From the NCBI GenBank assembly GCA_040388625.1, contig JAZKBK010000004.1, positions 310,001-374,000 on the forward strand: 64,000 nt of DNA. The letters run 5' to 3'. The stretch comes from Gemmatimonadota bacterium (lineage in GTDB: Bacteria; Gemmatimonadota; Gemmatimonadetes; Gemmatimonadales; Gemmatimonadaceae). Positions 29,037-37,885 of this stretch are shown here, in pieces. Both the position numbers and the translations under genes were made by a program. A model generated the notes under the pieces. That model was not told the DNA's origin and searched no databases. It was given only the letters and a program-made list of their open reading frames with translations. Position 1 is the first letter of the stretch; each line of letters begins with the position of its first letter.

Positions 29037-30782
29037 TTATCGACGCCATGTCGGAAGCAATCTCCGCCACCATCGCAATGCACGCTCTCGCTTGAGTGCC
29101 GCCGACGCAGCGGCCCGCCAGGCTGATCGCATTTCGGCGGCATCCGCGAAGCGACTCGACGGCCGCGGCGACAGTCCCGTGCGCAGCCACTCCTCGATCG
29201 GCGTCGGAAGCTCCGACAGCTCGGTACGCTCGCCAAGCTGCTGTGCAAGAATGGCCTGCACATCACTGCCACGAAATGGAAGCTCTCCCGTAAGCACGAA
29301 CGCGACCACCGCTGCAAGCGAAAAGCAATCCACTGCTGCGGTCTGGGCCTCGCCAAGCAGTTGCTCGGGAGCGGCAAAATCGAGCGATCCGCCGCTCGAC
29401 ATCCTGCCCTCGCCAGTCACGTGCGCGATTCCGAAATCAGTCAGACGCCAGCGATGATATCTGTCGATCAGAACGTTTTCCGGCTTGAGATCGCGGTGCA
29501 CCACGCCAATCGCATGCGCCGCGCTCAGGCCATCGAGTATCAGATCGACGTGAGGCGCAATCTCTTCCAGGCTACGGGCCCCGCGACGCGCGATCAGCTG
29601 CGCAACCGACCCGCCTTCGGCGAGCTCCATCGTGTACCACGACAGTCCCTGTCGTCCGTCCCAATCGTAGATCGGCACGATCGCCGGATGTGCCAGCTGC
29701 GCTGCGAGCCGAGCCTCCTGCCAGAAGGCGCCGACCGCCTCGGCGTCGCGCGCGATGTAGGGATGGAGAACCTTGAGAGCGATCTCGCGCTCGAGGGCCA
29801 GGTCGCGGGCGCGCCAGACGGTCCCAAACCCGCCGCTGCCGAGCTTGGAAAGGATTTCGTAGTCGTATCCAACGGCGTCGCGCACCGCACGCTCGTTCGC
29901 GTCCTCGGGAACTGCGACCTGCGTCTTGCCACGGTTCGGCGCGCCGCCGGGATCTGCGCCGTAGCCTCGCTCAGCAGCGCGAATGAGCGCCGCCATCGAC
30001 TCGAATCTGTGGGCCGGATCCGGCAGCAGCGCGCGATCCAGCGCGAGCGCGACGGACTCGGGGGTTTCAGGTCGCAGCAGCTTTACGGGTGGGGTGTCGT
30101 GCACCGGAGCCGGTTCACCCGTGAGCATGGCGAAGCACATCGCCGCAAGCTGCCACTGATCACTCTCGGGGGTCGGCTCCCAGCCCCGCTCCGCCCATTC
30201 TGGCGGGACCGGTGCGAAATCGAGCGGCGGATGCAGGCCGGGCGGAAGCTCTTCGCGCGGTACGGCCCACTGCCACTCGAGCATCCAGAACCGGCCCGTT
30301 GGCGTGATCCACAGCGCATCGGCACTCAACGCGCCGTGCACCGAGCCGGTGGTGTGAAGATATGCCAGCACCGAGCCCGCTTCGCGCAGAATGCGCAACA
30401 CGTACGGCACGTCGGCCGCGCCCATTCCCTCGAACCGGGCGCCTGCGCTCTCACCGGAAACCCAGCGGCGCAGATATCCCGGTCCACGGTCGCGCTGATT
30501 CGTCCAGTAGTGGTACGTAGTCGGAATCGACGGATGGCTTCTGTGCGCAAGGCCGATCGCCTCGGCGTGAAGCCACCTATGATGCGCCGGATCTGGCGCA
30601 GTAACCAGGGCGAGCGCGCGCCCCAGGCCGTCGATTACTTCCTGGTAGTGGCGAAAATCGCCGGCAATTCCTTCCGCGCCCCAACGCCAGCCGGGCGGGA
30701 GCTCCCACCCCGCCACATGCGGGGGCAGCGTGCGGGTGACGCGACGCTGGCGGGCGATCGAGCGAGGTGCGGGCGCGGTCAT
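29037..30782 (-). CDS. Tandem pseudokinase-Ser/Thr protein kinase
   Basis: 581 residues. The C-terminal half (about 306-560) is a complete Hanks-type kinase: GSGGFG at 315-320, Lys337 in IALKVL, HRDLKPEN at 429-436, DFG at 449-451 and APEQ at about 471. The N-terminal half (about 40-270) follows the same layout but is degenerate: HGALSADAL at 149-157 in place of HRDLKPEN and LEW at 168-170 in place of DFG, with no Gly loop or obvious Lys. It is thus a likely pseudokinase. There is no membrane segment or sensor domain; the end is Trp/Arg-rich (ALRWWRRLLPTWRR). Substrate unknown. It is divergent from the creatininase-like gene. Confidence 0.9.
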   Translation of the reverse strand: MTAPAPRSIARQRRVTRTLPPHVAGWELPPGWRWGAEGIAGDFRHYQEVIDGLGRALALVTAPDPAHHRWLHAEAIGLAHRSHPSIPTTYHYWTNQRDRGPGYLRRWVSGESAGARFEGMGAADVPYVLRILREAGSVLAYLHTTGSVHGALSADALWITPTGRFWMLEWQWAVPREELPPGLHPPLDFAPVPPEWAERGWEPTPESDQWQLAAMCFAMLTGEPAPVHDTPPVKLLRPETPESVALALDRALLPDPAHRFESMAALIRAAERGYGADPGGAPNRGKTQVAVPEDANERAVRDAVGYDYEILSKLGSGGFGTVWRARDLALEREIALKVLHPYIARDAEAVGAFWQEARLAAQLAHPAIVPIYDWDGRQGLSWYTMELAEGGSVAQLIARRGARSLEEIAPHVDLILDGLSAAHAIGVVHRDLKPENVLIDRYHRWRLTDFGIAHVTGEGRMSSGGSLDFAAPEQLLGEAQTAAVDCFSLAAVVAFVLTGELPFRGSDVQAILAQQLGERTELSELPTPIEEWLRTGLSPRPSSRFADAAEMRSAWRAAASAALKRERALRWWRRLLPTWRR

Positions 30783-30830
30783 CAGGTTGCTGTTAATATA
30801 GGACTGCCTTCACATAATGAGCGTAGTATC

Positions 30831-31493
30831 GTGCCCCCAGAACCGCAAAACGCCGACCCGAAGCTGCTTCCCAAGCTACTGAAGCAGATGACGCCAGGCG
30901 ACGTGGCGGAGACGCTCGCGCGCGACCCGCGACTGATTCTCCCTGTCGGCACCATTGAAAAAACGCACTCTGGTCTCCCGATGGGCGCATCGACCATCGT
31001 CGTGGACCACGTTGCAGACGCGCTGTCAGCCGAATTCGGCGTTCTCCGGGCGCCCACGGTCGAGTACGGCGTGAACGCCGCGACGGAGCCGGAGTATCCG
31101 GCGAGCGTGACGCTCCGAAAGAAGACACTTCACAGGATGCTGAACGATCTGCTCACGTCCTGGGAGTGCCATGGCATCAACGAGTTCGTCCTCCTGACCG
31201 CGCACGGGTACGACCCGCACCTCGAGGCGATCTCGACCGTAGGGACGGCCCGCGCCCGCGTGCGTGTCGTGGATCTGTTCGCTGTAAACCTTTCCAATCT
31301 TACCGGTGTCAGACGGAGCGAAGACGATCGTGGGGGTATTTACGCGTCGCTCCTGTTGTACCTCACCCCATCGCTCGTCCGCGTCGAGGAAGCCGATCCA
31401 GGCGCCTCGGCGGAACAAGGGCGTGCCCTTTATGAGCGAATCCGCGCGCGGGTAAGCGAGCGGATCTTCCTCGCACCGGTCCCGTCCGAATAG
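30831..31493 (+). CDS. Creatininase-family protein, divergent metal site
   Basis: 220 residues from a GTG at 30831. The fold-defining segments of creatininase/mycofactocin MftE-type amidohydrolases are present: LILPVGTIEKTHSGLPMGASTIV, then VEYGVNAATEPEYPASVTL, and NEFVLLTAHGYDPHLEAI in place of the usual NGHGGN segment. The first Glu and a following His are kept, but the Asp of the common LGTDT motif reads Ser (MGAST). An enzymatic role on an unidentified small amide is a guess. A longer open frame to the left runs antisense through the kinase gene and is not used. The gap to the kinase start is 48 bases. Confidence 0.75.
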   Translation: MPPEPQNADPKLLPKLLKQMTPGDVAETLARDPRLILPVGTIEKTHSGLPMGASTIVVDHVADALSAEFGVLRAPTVEYGVNAATEPEYPASVTLRKKTLHRMLNDLLTSWECHGINEFVLLTAHGYDPHLEAISTVGTARARVRVVDLFAVNLSNLTGVRRSEDDRGGIYASLLLYLTPSLVRVEEADPGASAEQGRALYERIRARVSERIFLAPVPSE

Positions 31494-31575
31494 CGTCGAA
31501 GAACCGGCTTGACATGACGGTGCGGCAGGTCTCCATGATGAAGCGCCGCCATGCGAGAATGGTTGAAGAAATTGC

Positions 31576-31604
31576 TTGACAGCAACACCGGACAGACATA
31601 GTGT
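31576..31604 (+). promoter_or_regulatory. Sigma-70-type promoter of the efflux operon
   Basis: TTGACA at 31576-31581 matches the -35 consensus exactly; 17 bases later TAGTGT at 31599-31604 is an acceptable -10 (T, A and the final T match). The transcript would start near 31611 and have an untranslated leader of about 75 bases before the TolC ATG. Confidence 0.65.
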
Positions 31605-31622
31605 ATTAGTTGACTGATACAC
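31601..31622. promoter_or_regulatory. Palindromic operator overlapping the efflux promoter
   Basis: Arms GTGTATTAGT (31601-31610) and ACTGATACAC (31613-31622) match at nine of ten positions around a 2-base centre. The palindrome covers the end of the -10 box and the expected transcription start, the usual place for a repressor. Its size suits a TetR- or GntR-type dimer, but no regulator gene is adjacent. Confidence 0.7.
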
Positions 31623-31684
31623 CACAGAATAAACGGCTTTCGGTACTGGCGCCGTCCAACAACGAATCTCTCACGCATTCATAC

Positions 31685-33193
31685 ATGAAGCCCAGACTGA
31701 TTTGGGGCATCGCGGCGGTTGCTGCGCTGGTCGCCAATCCCGGTTCCGCACGCGCGCAGGTTACCGGTCGCGCGACGTTGCCCGACGCATCTCCGACCGC
31801 CCTGACGATCGACGAGGCGGTGGCGCTGGCGCAGCACAACAATCCGGATTTCCTCACGACGCGCAACAACGCACGCAACGCGTCGCTCGCGCTCAGGAGT
31901 GCCTACGGTGGTCTCCTGCCGCAACTCAGCGCGTCGCTCAGCGGGCAGTACCAGCAGGGCGGACAGCAGTTCTTCAACGGTGTATCGCTGAGCGCCAACA
32001 GCGACGTCATGCAGTCGCAGTACAACATCGGTCTCAACTATCGCATCAACGGGGCGACCTTCATCGCACCAAAGGTGCAGCGCGCGAACGTCGCCGCGGT
32101 GAACGCCGATATCGCCGGTGCGAAGGAAGCGCTCGCGGCGACAGTGCGGCAGGATTACCTGACGGCACTGCAGAGTCTCGCGCTGACGCAGCTGAACGAT
32201 TCGCTCGTTGCGAACGCGAAGGTTCAGCTGGAGCTTGCACGCGCCAAGGCGCAGGTCGGCACAGGAACGCTTCTCGACGTTCAGCGCGCGGAAGTCGCGC
32301 TCGGCCAGCAGCAGGTTGCATTGCTTCAGGCCCGGAATCAGAACGACATCGACAAGCTGCGCCTGTTTCAGCAGATGGGCGTGGCGCAACCGGCGAACGT
32401 CGAGCTCGTGACGACGTTCACTGTAGGCGACACGCTGCCGCCGCTCGCAGATCTGCTCGATATGGCCAGGCGCCAGAACCCCGGCATCGTAGCTCTGCGT
32501 TCGCGCGAGGATGTCGCCAACCTGACGGTAAAGAGCGAGCGCACGGAGTACACGCCGACGCTGACACTGTCCACCGGAATAGGCGGCTATACCTATCAGT
32601 ATCGTGACGCGGGTTTCCTGATCAATCAGGCGGAGGCGCAGACCAACTCGGCGCACTCCTCCTGCGTCGCCACGCAGGAAGTACGGCAGGCGGTGGGTCT
32701 GCCAAACACTCTCGCGCAGTGCGCGAACATCACCTTCACACCTGCGATGGCGAGCAGCCTGCGGGCGTCCAACTCGCAGTTCCCGTTCTCGTTCACGCCG
32801 TCTCCGCACAGCGTCTCTGCGCAGATATCGCTCCCCCTGTTCGATGGATTCGCACGTGAACAACGCGTGCAGGAAGCCGTCGTATCGCGCGAGAATGCAC
32901 GCTACAACGTGCGCTCTCGCGAGCTGGCGCTGCAGGCAGACGTCAGTGCTGCATACCTTTCGCTACAGACCGCGAAGCAGACAGTTGCGCTCCAGGAACA
33001 GAACGCGGCCAAGGCCCGGCAGGAGCTCCAGTTCGTTCAGGACCAGTACGCTGTCGGCCTCGCGACATTCGTTGACCTCACCACTTCTCGCGCGGCTTAC
33101 GCACAGGCGGAGAACGACCGGATCAACGCGATCTACAACTACCACAAGGCAGTCGCCGCGCTGGAGAGCGCGGTTGGCCGTCCTCTACGTTAA
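31685..33193 (+). CDS. TolC-family outer membrane efflux protein
   Basis: 502 residues. The ATG at 31685 gives a signal peptide (MKPRLIWGIAAVAALVANPGSARA-Q); the frame is open to a TTG at 31610 but that lies inside the operator. Two outer membrane efflux protein repeats follow: LTIDEAVALAQHNNPDFLTTRNNARNA opening the first and ISLPLFDGFAREQRVQEAVVSRENARYN opening the second, with long helical Ala/Gln/Leu-rich stretches between. TolC trimers form the channel-tunnel that completes a tripartite pump with the MacA-like adaptor and MacB-like transporter encoded next. No clear Shine-Dalgarno sequence precedes the start. Confidence 0.93.
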   Translation: MKPRLIWGIAAVAALVANPGSARAQVTGRATLPDASPTALTIDEAVALAQHNNPDFLTTRNNARNASLALRSAYGGLLPQLSASLSGQYQQGGQQFFNGVSLSANSDVMQSQYNIGLNYRINGATFIAPKVQRANVAAVNADIAGAKEALAATVRQDYLTALQSLALTQLNDSLVANAKVQLELARAKAQVGTGTLLDVQRAEVALGQQQVALLQARNQNDIDKLRLFQQMGVAQPANVELVTTFTVGDTLPPLADLLDMARRQNPGIVALRSREDVANLTVKSERTEYTPTLTLSTGIGGYTYQYRDAGFLINQAEAQTNSAHSSCVATQEVRQAVGLPNTLAQCANITFTPAMASSLRASNSQFPFSFTPSPHSVSAQISLPLFDGFAREQRVQEAVVSRENARYNVRSRELALQADVSAAYLSLQTAKQTVALQEQNAAKARQELQFVQDQYAVGLATFVDLTTSRAAYAQAENDRINAIYNYHKAVAALESAVGRPLR

Positions 33194-33204
33194 CGGACAT
33201 CTCA

Positions 33205-34497
33205 ATGAAGAAACGCACCAAGTCAATCGTCGCGGTCGCAGCACTCGCCGCCGTCGTGCTGATCGGAGTCGTGGCAGCCACCAAGGGACGCACGAAGGCA
33301 GTCGAAGTGAAGATCGAACCGGTCGGCACACGCGACCTCGTTGCGTCGGTCACGGCGAGCGGGCAGGTTGCTTCACACACGAAAGTGGATGTCGCGTCCG
33401 ACGTCTCGGGCCGCATCACGCGCCTCGCGGTCAAGGAAGGCGACATGGTGAAGAAGGGTCAGTTCCTCCTGGAGATCGATCCGTCGCAGTATCAGGCTGC
33501 GGTCGGCCGCAACGTGGCGGCGGTAGCGAGCAGCCGCGCACAGGTTGAGCAGGCCAAGGCCACCCTGGCGCAGGCACAGAGCACGTATCAACGCACCGCC
33601 GACCTCCAGAAGCGCAATCCCCAGCTGGTTTCCGCGGATCAGATCGACCAGCTTCTGACTGCGGTCAAGGTGAACCAGGCGTTGGTGGACAACGCGACGC
33701 ACGGGGTAGCCCAGGCGGAAGCGGCGCTTCGCGATGCGCAGAGCTCGCTCGACAAGACGACCATCGTGTCGCCAATCGACGGCCAGGTCACGCGTCTCAA
33801 CGTCGAGCAGGGCGAGACGGCGATCCAGGGCACGCTCAACAAGGACGCCGCAACGCTGCTCACCGTGAGCGACATGAGCAACCTGGAAACCAAGGTCAAG
33901 GTGAACGAGACCGACGTTGCCCACGTCAAGGTGGGTGACTCGGCCATCGTCCAGATCGACGCCTTTCCCGACACCACGTTCCGCGGCAAGGTGACGGAGA
34001 TATCGAACAGTTCGCTCACCACCGCGGCGACGACCGGCACCAGCTCTCAGGCCGACCAGGCGGTGGATTACTACGTCACCGTACAGCTGCTGAACCCGCC
34101 GGCGCAGACGCGCCCGGACTTCTCGGCCACGGCCAAGATCATCACCGACACCAGGCCCCACGCGCTGGCGATCCCGATCATTGCCCTCACGATCCGCGAG
34201 AACGGGCCGGTCACCAGCGGTGGTGACTCGGCGACCGCGGTCGGCAAGACTCCCGTCAAGGAAGTCGGCAAAAAGGACGCAGACGGGGTATTCGTGGTGG
34301 GCGCCGACAACAAGGTCACGTTCCGGCCCGTAAAGGTAGGTATCGCGGGAGAGCAGTACTTCGAGGTCGTGAGCGGCCTCAAGCCGGGCGAGAAGATCGT
34401 CGCCGGCACGTACCAGGCTATTCGCGATCTAAAGGACGGCACTGTCGTGCGCGCGGCCAAGCCCGCGAAGAAGGGCGACTCAACGAAATCGTCATGA
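33205..34497 (+). CDS. MacA/HlyD-type periplasmic adaptor
   Basis: 430 residues: an N-terminal membrane anchor ([19 protein letters not shown]), a lipoyl-like half ([34 protein letters not shown]), a long coiled-coil hairpin (about 90-185), the second lipoyl half ([21 protein letters not shown]), a beta-barrel and a membrane-proximal domain ending in [14 protein letters not shown]. These are the parts of a membrane fusion protein of the MacA subgroup. It starts 11 bases after the TolC stop and overlaps the ATPase gene by four bases (ATGA). The C-terminal Lys/Ser tail is short and positively charged. Confidence 0.94.
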   Translation: MKKRTKSIVAVAALAAVVLIGVVAATKGRTKAVEVKIEPVGTRDLVASVTASGQVASHTKVDVASDVSGRITRLAVKEGDMVKKGQFLLEIDPSQYQAAVGRNVAAVASSRAQVEQAKATLAQAQSTYQRTADLQKRNPQLVSADQIDQLLTAVKVNQALVDNATHGVAQAEAALRDAQSSLDKTTIVSPIDGQVTRLNVEQGETAIQGTLNKDAATLLTVSDMSNLETKVKVNETDVAHVKVGDSAIVQIDAFPDTTFRGKVTEISNSSLTTAATTGTSSQADQAVDYYVTVQLLNPPAQTRPDFSATAKIITDTRPHALAIPIIALTIRENGPVTSGGDSATAVGKTPVKEVGKKDADGVFVVGADNKVTFRPVKVGIAGEQYFEVVSGLKPGEKIVAGTYQAIRDLKDGTVVRAAKPAKKGDSTKSS

Positions 34498-35309
34498 ACA
34501 ATGAAATAGAAGAAGCACCGCTCAGTACCACTGCGGAACGCAGAGCGGTCACGCAAGTAGCCGGCGTTGCGCCGGGCCAGGAATGGGCGATCGTCGCGCG
34601 CGGTCTCAAGCGCGAGTACGACATGGGCGGCGAAATCGTGCGTGCGCTGCGCGGCGTGGACATCGCCGTGCGCCGCAACGAATACGTCGCGATCATGGGA
34701 CCGTCGGGATCGGGCAAGTCGACGCTGATGAATCTCATCGGATGCCTCGACACGCCTGACGCTGGCGAGTACTGGCTGAATGGAACGCTCGTGTCCGACA
34801 TGTCGGACGATCAGCTGGCGCACGTCAGGAACAAGGAAATCGGATTCGTCTTCCAGACGTTCAACCTGCTCCCCCGCTCCACCGCACTTCAGAACGTGGA
34901 GCTGCCTCTCGTGTACGCGGGTGTCGGAAGCGAGGAACGGCGCGCACGCGCCAAGGAAGCGCTGGAGCGAGTCGAGCTCGGCGAACGCATGGATCACAGA
35001 CCGAACGAGCTGTCCGGCGGTCAGCGCCAGCGCGTCGCGATTGCGCGTGCACTGGTCAACCGTCCGGCGATCCTGCTCGCCGACGAGCCGACGGGTAATC
35101 TCGACTCGCGCACGTCCGAAGACATCATGCGCGTATTCAGCGGACTGTCCGATCATGGACAGACGGTCATCATGGTAACGCACGAGCCCGACATCGCCGC
35201 GCACGCGCGTCGCGTGATCGTGCTGCGTGATGGTCTCGTCGAGACGGACGAGCGCAAGGAGACGTTCCACGAGCGTCTCAGCACGTTCGGCTCCTCGGTA
35301 GTCGGCTAG
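34494..35309 (+). CDS. MacB/LolD-type ABC transporter ATPase
   Basis: 271 residues. Walker [11 protein letters not shown]-loop in [23 protein letters not shown], signature [15 protein letters not shown] and Walker [17 protein letters not shown] identify a MacB/LolD-class ATPase. An N-terminal extension of about 30 residues precedes the domain, and a short tail follows ([13 protein letters not shown]). In MacB of enterobacteria the ATPase and permease are fused; here they are separate genes. It works with the two permease proteins encoded downstream, probably as a mechanotransmission transporter that drives the TolC-MacA conduit. Confidence 0.95.
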   Translation: MNNEIEEAPLSTTAERRAVTQVAGVAPGQEWAIVARGLKREYDMGGEIVRALRGVDIAVRRNEYVAIMGPSGSGKSTLMNLIGCLDTPDAGEYWLNGTLVSDMSDDQLAHVRNKEIGFVFQTFNLLPRSTALQNVELPLVYAGVGSEERRARAKEALERVELGERMDHRPNELSGGQRQRVAIARALVNRPAILLADEPTGNLDSRTSEDIMRVFSGLSDHGQTVIMVTHEPDIAAHARRVIVLRDGLVETDERKETFHERLSTFGSSVVG

Positions 35310-35314
35310 GGCAC

Positions 35315-36559
35315 GTGCGCTTCTACGAAGCCGTTCGTCTCGCGCTGTCCACGATCAGAGTGCAGAAGCTGAAAAGCTTCTTCACTCTGCTGGGAGTCAT
35401 GATCGGCGTGATGTTCCTCATCGCCGTCGTCTCGATCGTCGAGGGAATGGGGCACTACATGCAGGACGATCTGATGGGAAAGCTCATTCCCATCAACACG
35501 TTCAATCTGCGCAAGACTCCCGACGTGACACTCGGCGGAATCGATCGGGCCACTTGGCAGGAATGGCAGCGTCGCCCTCGCATCAAGGAGGAGGACATCG
35601 CGCCGGTGCTGGCTGCGCTTTCGCCCGGCACCAGAGCGGCGGTCGTCAGCCAGGACAATCTGATGGTCGAATCGCGCTACGTGCCCAAGCCCAAGCAGGT
35701 CGATGCGTCGAACGTCACGGCACCGTGGTTCGACATCAAGAAGATGGGCGTGACCGAAGGACGTGTCTTCACGGCGCAGGAAGACGCGATGGGCGCGCCG
35801 GTGGTGGTGATCGGTACCGACGTCGCGTCGTACTTCTTCCCGAGCGTCGATCCGATCGGGCGCGAGCTCAAGGTCGGCCACATTCCGTATACCGTCATCG
35901 GCATCGCGGAAAGTCAGGGCAGCGTTTTTGGCATGTCGCTGGACAAGTTCATCGTGGCACCCTTCAACTCACCGCTCAAGCGCCTGACAAACCGGCACGG
36001 CGTCATCGACGGCATCATGATTCAGTCGGTGGATGAAACAACGATGCTGGCGAATGAAGACGCGGTGCGCTCGGTCATGCGCACACGGCGCAAACTACTT
36101 CCGGAGCAGAAGGACAATTTCGTACTCGAGACCTCGGATCAGGATCTCGAGTTCTGGAACAAGATCAAGGGATACCTCGTCGTCGCCGGAATCGCGCTCC
36201 CCGCGATCGGGCTGGTGGTCGGCGCCATTGTCATCATGAACATCATGCTTGTAGCGGTCGCGGAGCGCACCGCCGAGATCGGCGTGCGCAAGGCACTCGG
36301 AGCGCGCCGGCAGGATATTCTGGCGCAGTTTCTGGTCGAGTCGGCGACGCTCAGCACGGTTGGCTCTGCAATCGGCGTGGTGTGCGGGATTGGAATCTCG
36401 GCAATAATTGCGTCGGTATCGCCATTGCCGACACACGTCGCCCTCTGGTCGATCGTCGTCTCCGTTTTGCTCGGAGCCGGCGTTGGCATCGTGGCCGGTG
36501 TCTATCCAGCGAGCCGCGCCGCGTTGCTCGATCCGATCACAGCCCTGAGAGCAGAATGA
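35315..36559 (+). CDS. MacB-type ABC permease, first copy
   Basis: 414 residues from a GTG five bases after the ATPase stop. The arrangement is that of MacB/FtsX permeases: one membrane helix near the N-terminus (FFTLLGVMIGVMFLIAVVSIVEGMG), a periplasmic MacB core domain of about 220 residues, and three C-terminal helices starting GYLVVAGIALPAIGLVVGAIVIMNIMLV, with the coupling sequence ERTAEIGVRKALGARRQDIL. It overlaps the second permease by four bases (ATGA). Two non-identical permeases suggest a heterodimeric transporter. Confidence 0.94.
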   Translation: MRFYEAVRLALSTIRVQKLKSFFTLLGVMIGVMFLIAVVSIVEGMGHYMQDDLMGKLIPINTFNLRKTPDVTLGGIDRATWQEWQRRPRIKEEDIAPVLAALSPGTRAAVVSQDNLMVESRYVPKPKQVDASNVTAPWFDIKKMGVTEGRVFTAQEDAMGAPVVVIGTDVASYFFPSVDPIGRELKVGHIPYTVIGIAESQGSVFGMSLDKFIVAPFNSPLKRLTNRHGVIDGIMIQSVDETTMLANEDAVRSVMRTRRKLLPEQKDNFVLETSDQDLEFWNKIKGYLVVAGIALPAIGLVVGAIVIMNIMLVAVAERTAEIGVRKALGARRQDILAQFLVESATLSTVGSAIGVVCGIGISAIIASVSPLPTHVALWSIVVSVLLGAGVGIVAGVYPASRAALLDPITALRAE

Positions 36560-37806
36560 GTCTCGCGACGCGGGTATATGCGATTTTCCAGGGCGTCAGT
36601 ATCGCACTGGATGCTTTGAGGGCGAACCGGGTTCGTGCCGCGCTTACGATCCTCGGCGTTGCGGTCGGCGTGTTCGTCGTCGTCGTGATCTCGGGAGCGA
36701 TTCACGGAATCAATGCGAGCGTCGCCAAGGACTTCGAGAAGGCAGGTCCGTCGACATTCTTTATTTCGCGGTTTCCGATCACCTTCGAAGCGTGTGACGG
36801 CACTGACGACACCTGCAAGTGGCTCAGGAATCCGCCGATCTCCAACACCGAGATCGAGCGACTCGCGGCGCTGCCTGGCATTCGCACCGTCGCTGCACGC
36901 ATCAACGATCAGGGGCCCGTAACCTATCGCCAGCAGACGATTCCGTCGCCGAACATAACCGCGTACACCGCGAACTGGACCGACGTCGATGGTGGCGACA
37001 TCTATCCAGGCCGCACGTTCACGACGGCGGAGAATTCGTCCGGTGCACGCGTGGCGCTGATCAATGACGAGATGGCGAAGGACCTGTTTGGTGACATCGA
37101 TCCAATCGGCAAGCAGATATCGATCAAGGGCGAGCCGTTCCAGGTAATCGGAGTCTATCACTACATTGCGAGCTTCCTCGGCGGCGGAAACGGAGCGAAG
37201 GCCATCGTCCCGATCGAGGCCGCACGCCGGCACCTTGGAACAGGTGTGCGTAACATCCAGGTGACGGTCAAGCCTGACGCGGGAGTCGAGCGTGACGACG
37301 CGATAGACGAGGTGGTCTCCGCACTTCGCGTGTCGCGCGGCCTCAAGCCGGGCGTCGACAACACGTTTGCGATCATCACTCAGGACAAGCTGTTCGAGAC
37401 TTACAACAAGGTCTTCGGCATGTTCTTCATCGTAATGATCGCGTTGTCGGCCGTCGGCACGCTGGTGGGTGGTGTAGGCGTGATCGCGATCATGATGATC
37501 AGCGTCACGGAGCGCACGCGCGAAATCGGTGTGCGCAAGGCACTCGGCGCGACTCGCAGGACGATCCTTTGGCAGTTCCTGATCGAGGCGGTGACGCTCA
37601 CCGGAATTGGTGCATTCGTGGGCATGTTCGTCGGCTGGCTCGGAACGCTGGCACTACGCGCGGCAACACCGATTGCAGCCAGCATTCCGCTCTGGTCCAT
37701 CGGGACGGCGGTCGGAGCCAGCGTCGTGACGGGAATCATCTTCGGCATGCTGCCCGCGCTTCGGGCCTCGCGTCTCGATCCCGTCGAAGCTCTGCGCTAC
37801 GAGTAG
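36556..37806 (+). CDS. MacB-type ABC permease, second copy
   Basis: 416 residues, same topology as its neighbour: N-terminal helix AALTILGVAVGVFVVVVISGAIHGI, periplasmic MacB core, and three helices with ERTREIGVRKALGATRRTIL between. A distinctive insertion in the periplasmic domain has two cysteines (FEACDGTDDTCKWLRNPP) that could form a disulfide; the first permease lacks it. The ATG is the one overlapping the previous stop; the frame is open upstream but that part lies inside the first permease gene. It ends the operon, followed by a hairpin. Confidence 0.94.
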   Translation: MSLATRVYAIFQGVSIALDALRANRVRAALTILGVAVGVFVVVVISGAIHGINASVAKDFEKAGPSTFFISRFPITFEACDGTDDTCKWLRNPPISNTEIERLAALPGIRTVAARINDQGPVTYRQQTIPSPNITAYTANWTDVDGGDIYPGRTFTTAENSSGARVALINDEMAKDLFGDIDPIGKQISIKGEPFQVIGVYHYIASFLGGGNGAKAIVPIEAARRHLGTGVRNIQVTVKPDAGVERDDAIDEVVSALRVSRGLKPGVDNTFAIITQDKLFETYNKVFGMFFIVMIALSAVGTLVGGVGVIAIMMISVTERTREIGVRKALGATRRTILWQFLIEAVTLTGIGAFVGMFVGWLGTLALRAATPIAASIPLWSIGTAVGASVVTGIIFGMLPALRASRLDPVEALRYE

Positions 37807-37818
37807 ATCTGCCGGTTC

Positions 37819-37847
37819 ATGCTCGGTGTCGCCCTGGCACCGAGCAT
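37819..37847 (+). terminator. Hairpin after the efflux operon
   Basis: Perfect 10-bp arms ATGCTCGGTG and CACCGAGCAT with a 9-base loop, 12 bases beyond the last permease stop. There is no T-rich tail on the plus strand (ATAAACCG follows), so it may be a Rho-assisted terminator or a 3' stabilising structure. Confidence 0.5.
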
Positions 37848-37885
37848 AAACCGAATGACGCAACCCGCGCCGGCGCCGTAATTTC

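Noticed and set aside
29361-31493. 710-codon plus-strand open frame antisense to the kinase and joined to the creatininase-like protein
   Set aside because: The first two thirds are the reverse complement of the kinase gene and give an Arg/Pro/Ala-rich sequence without domains; only the part from the GTG at 30831 looks like protein.
31610-31684. Longer start (TTG) for the TolC-family protein
   Set aside because: It would lie inside the operator and place 25 non-signal residues before a clear signal peptide.
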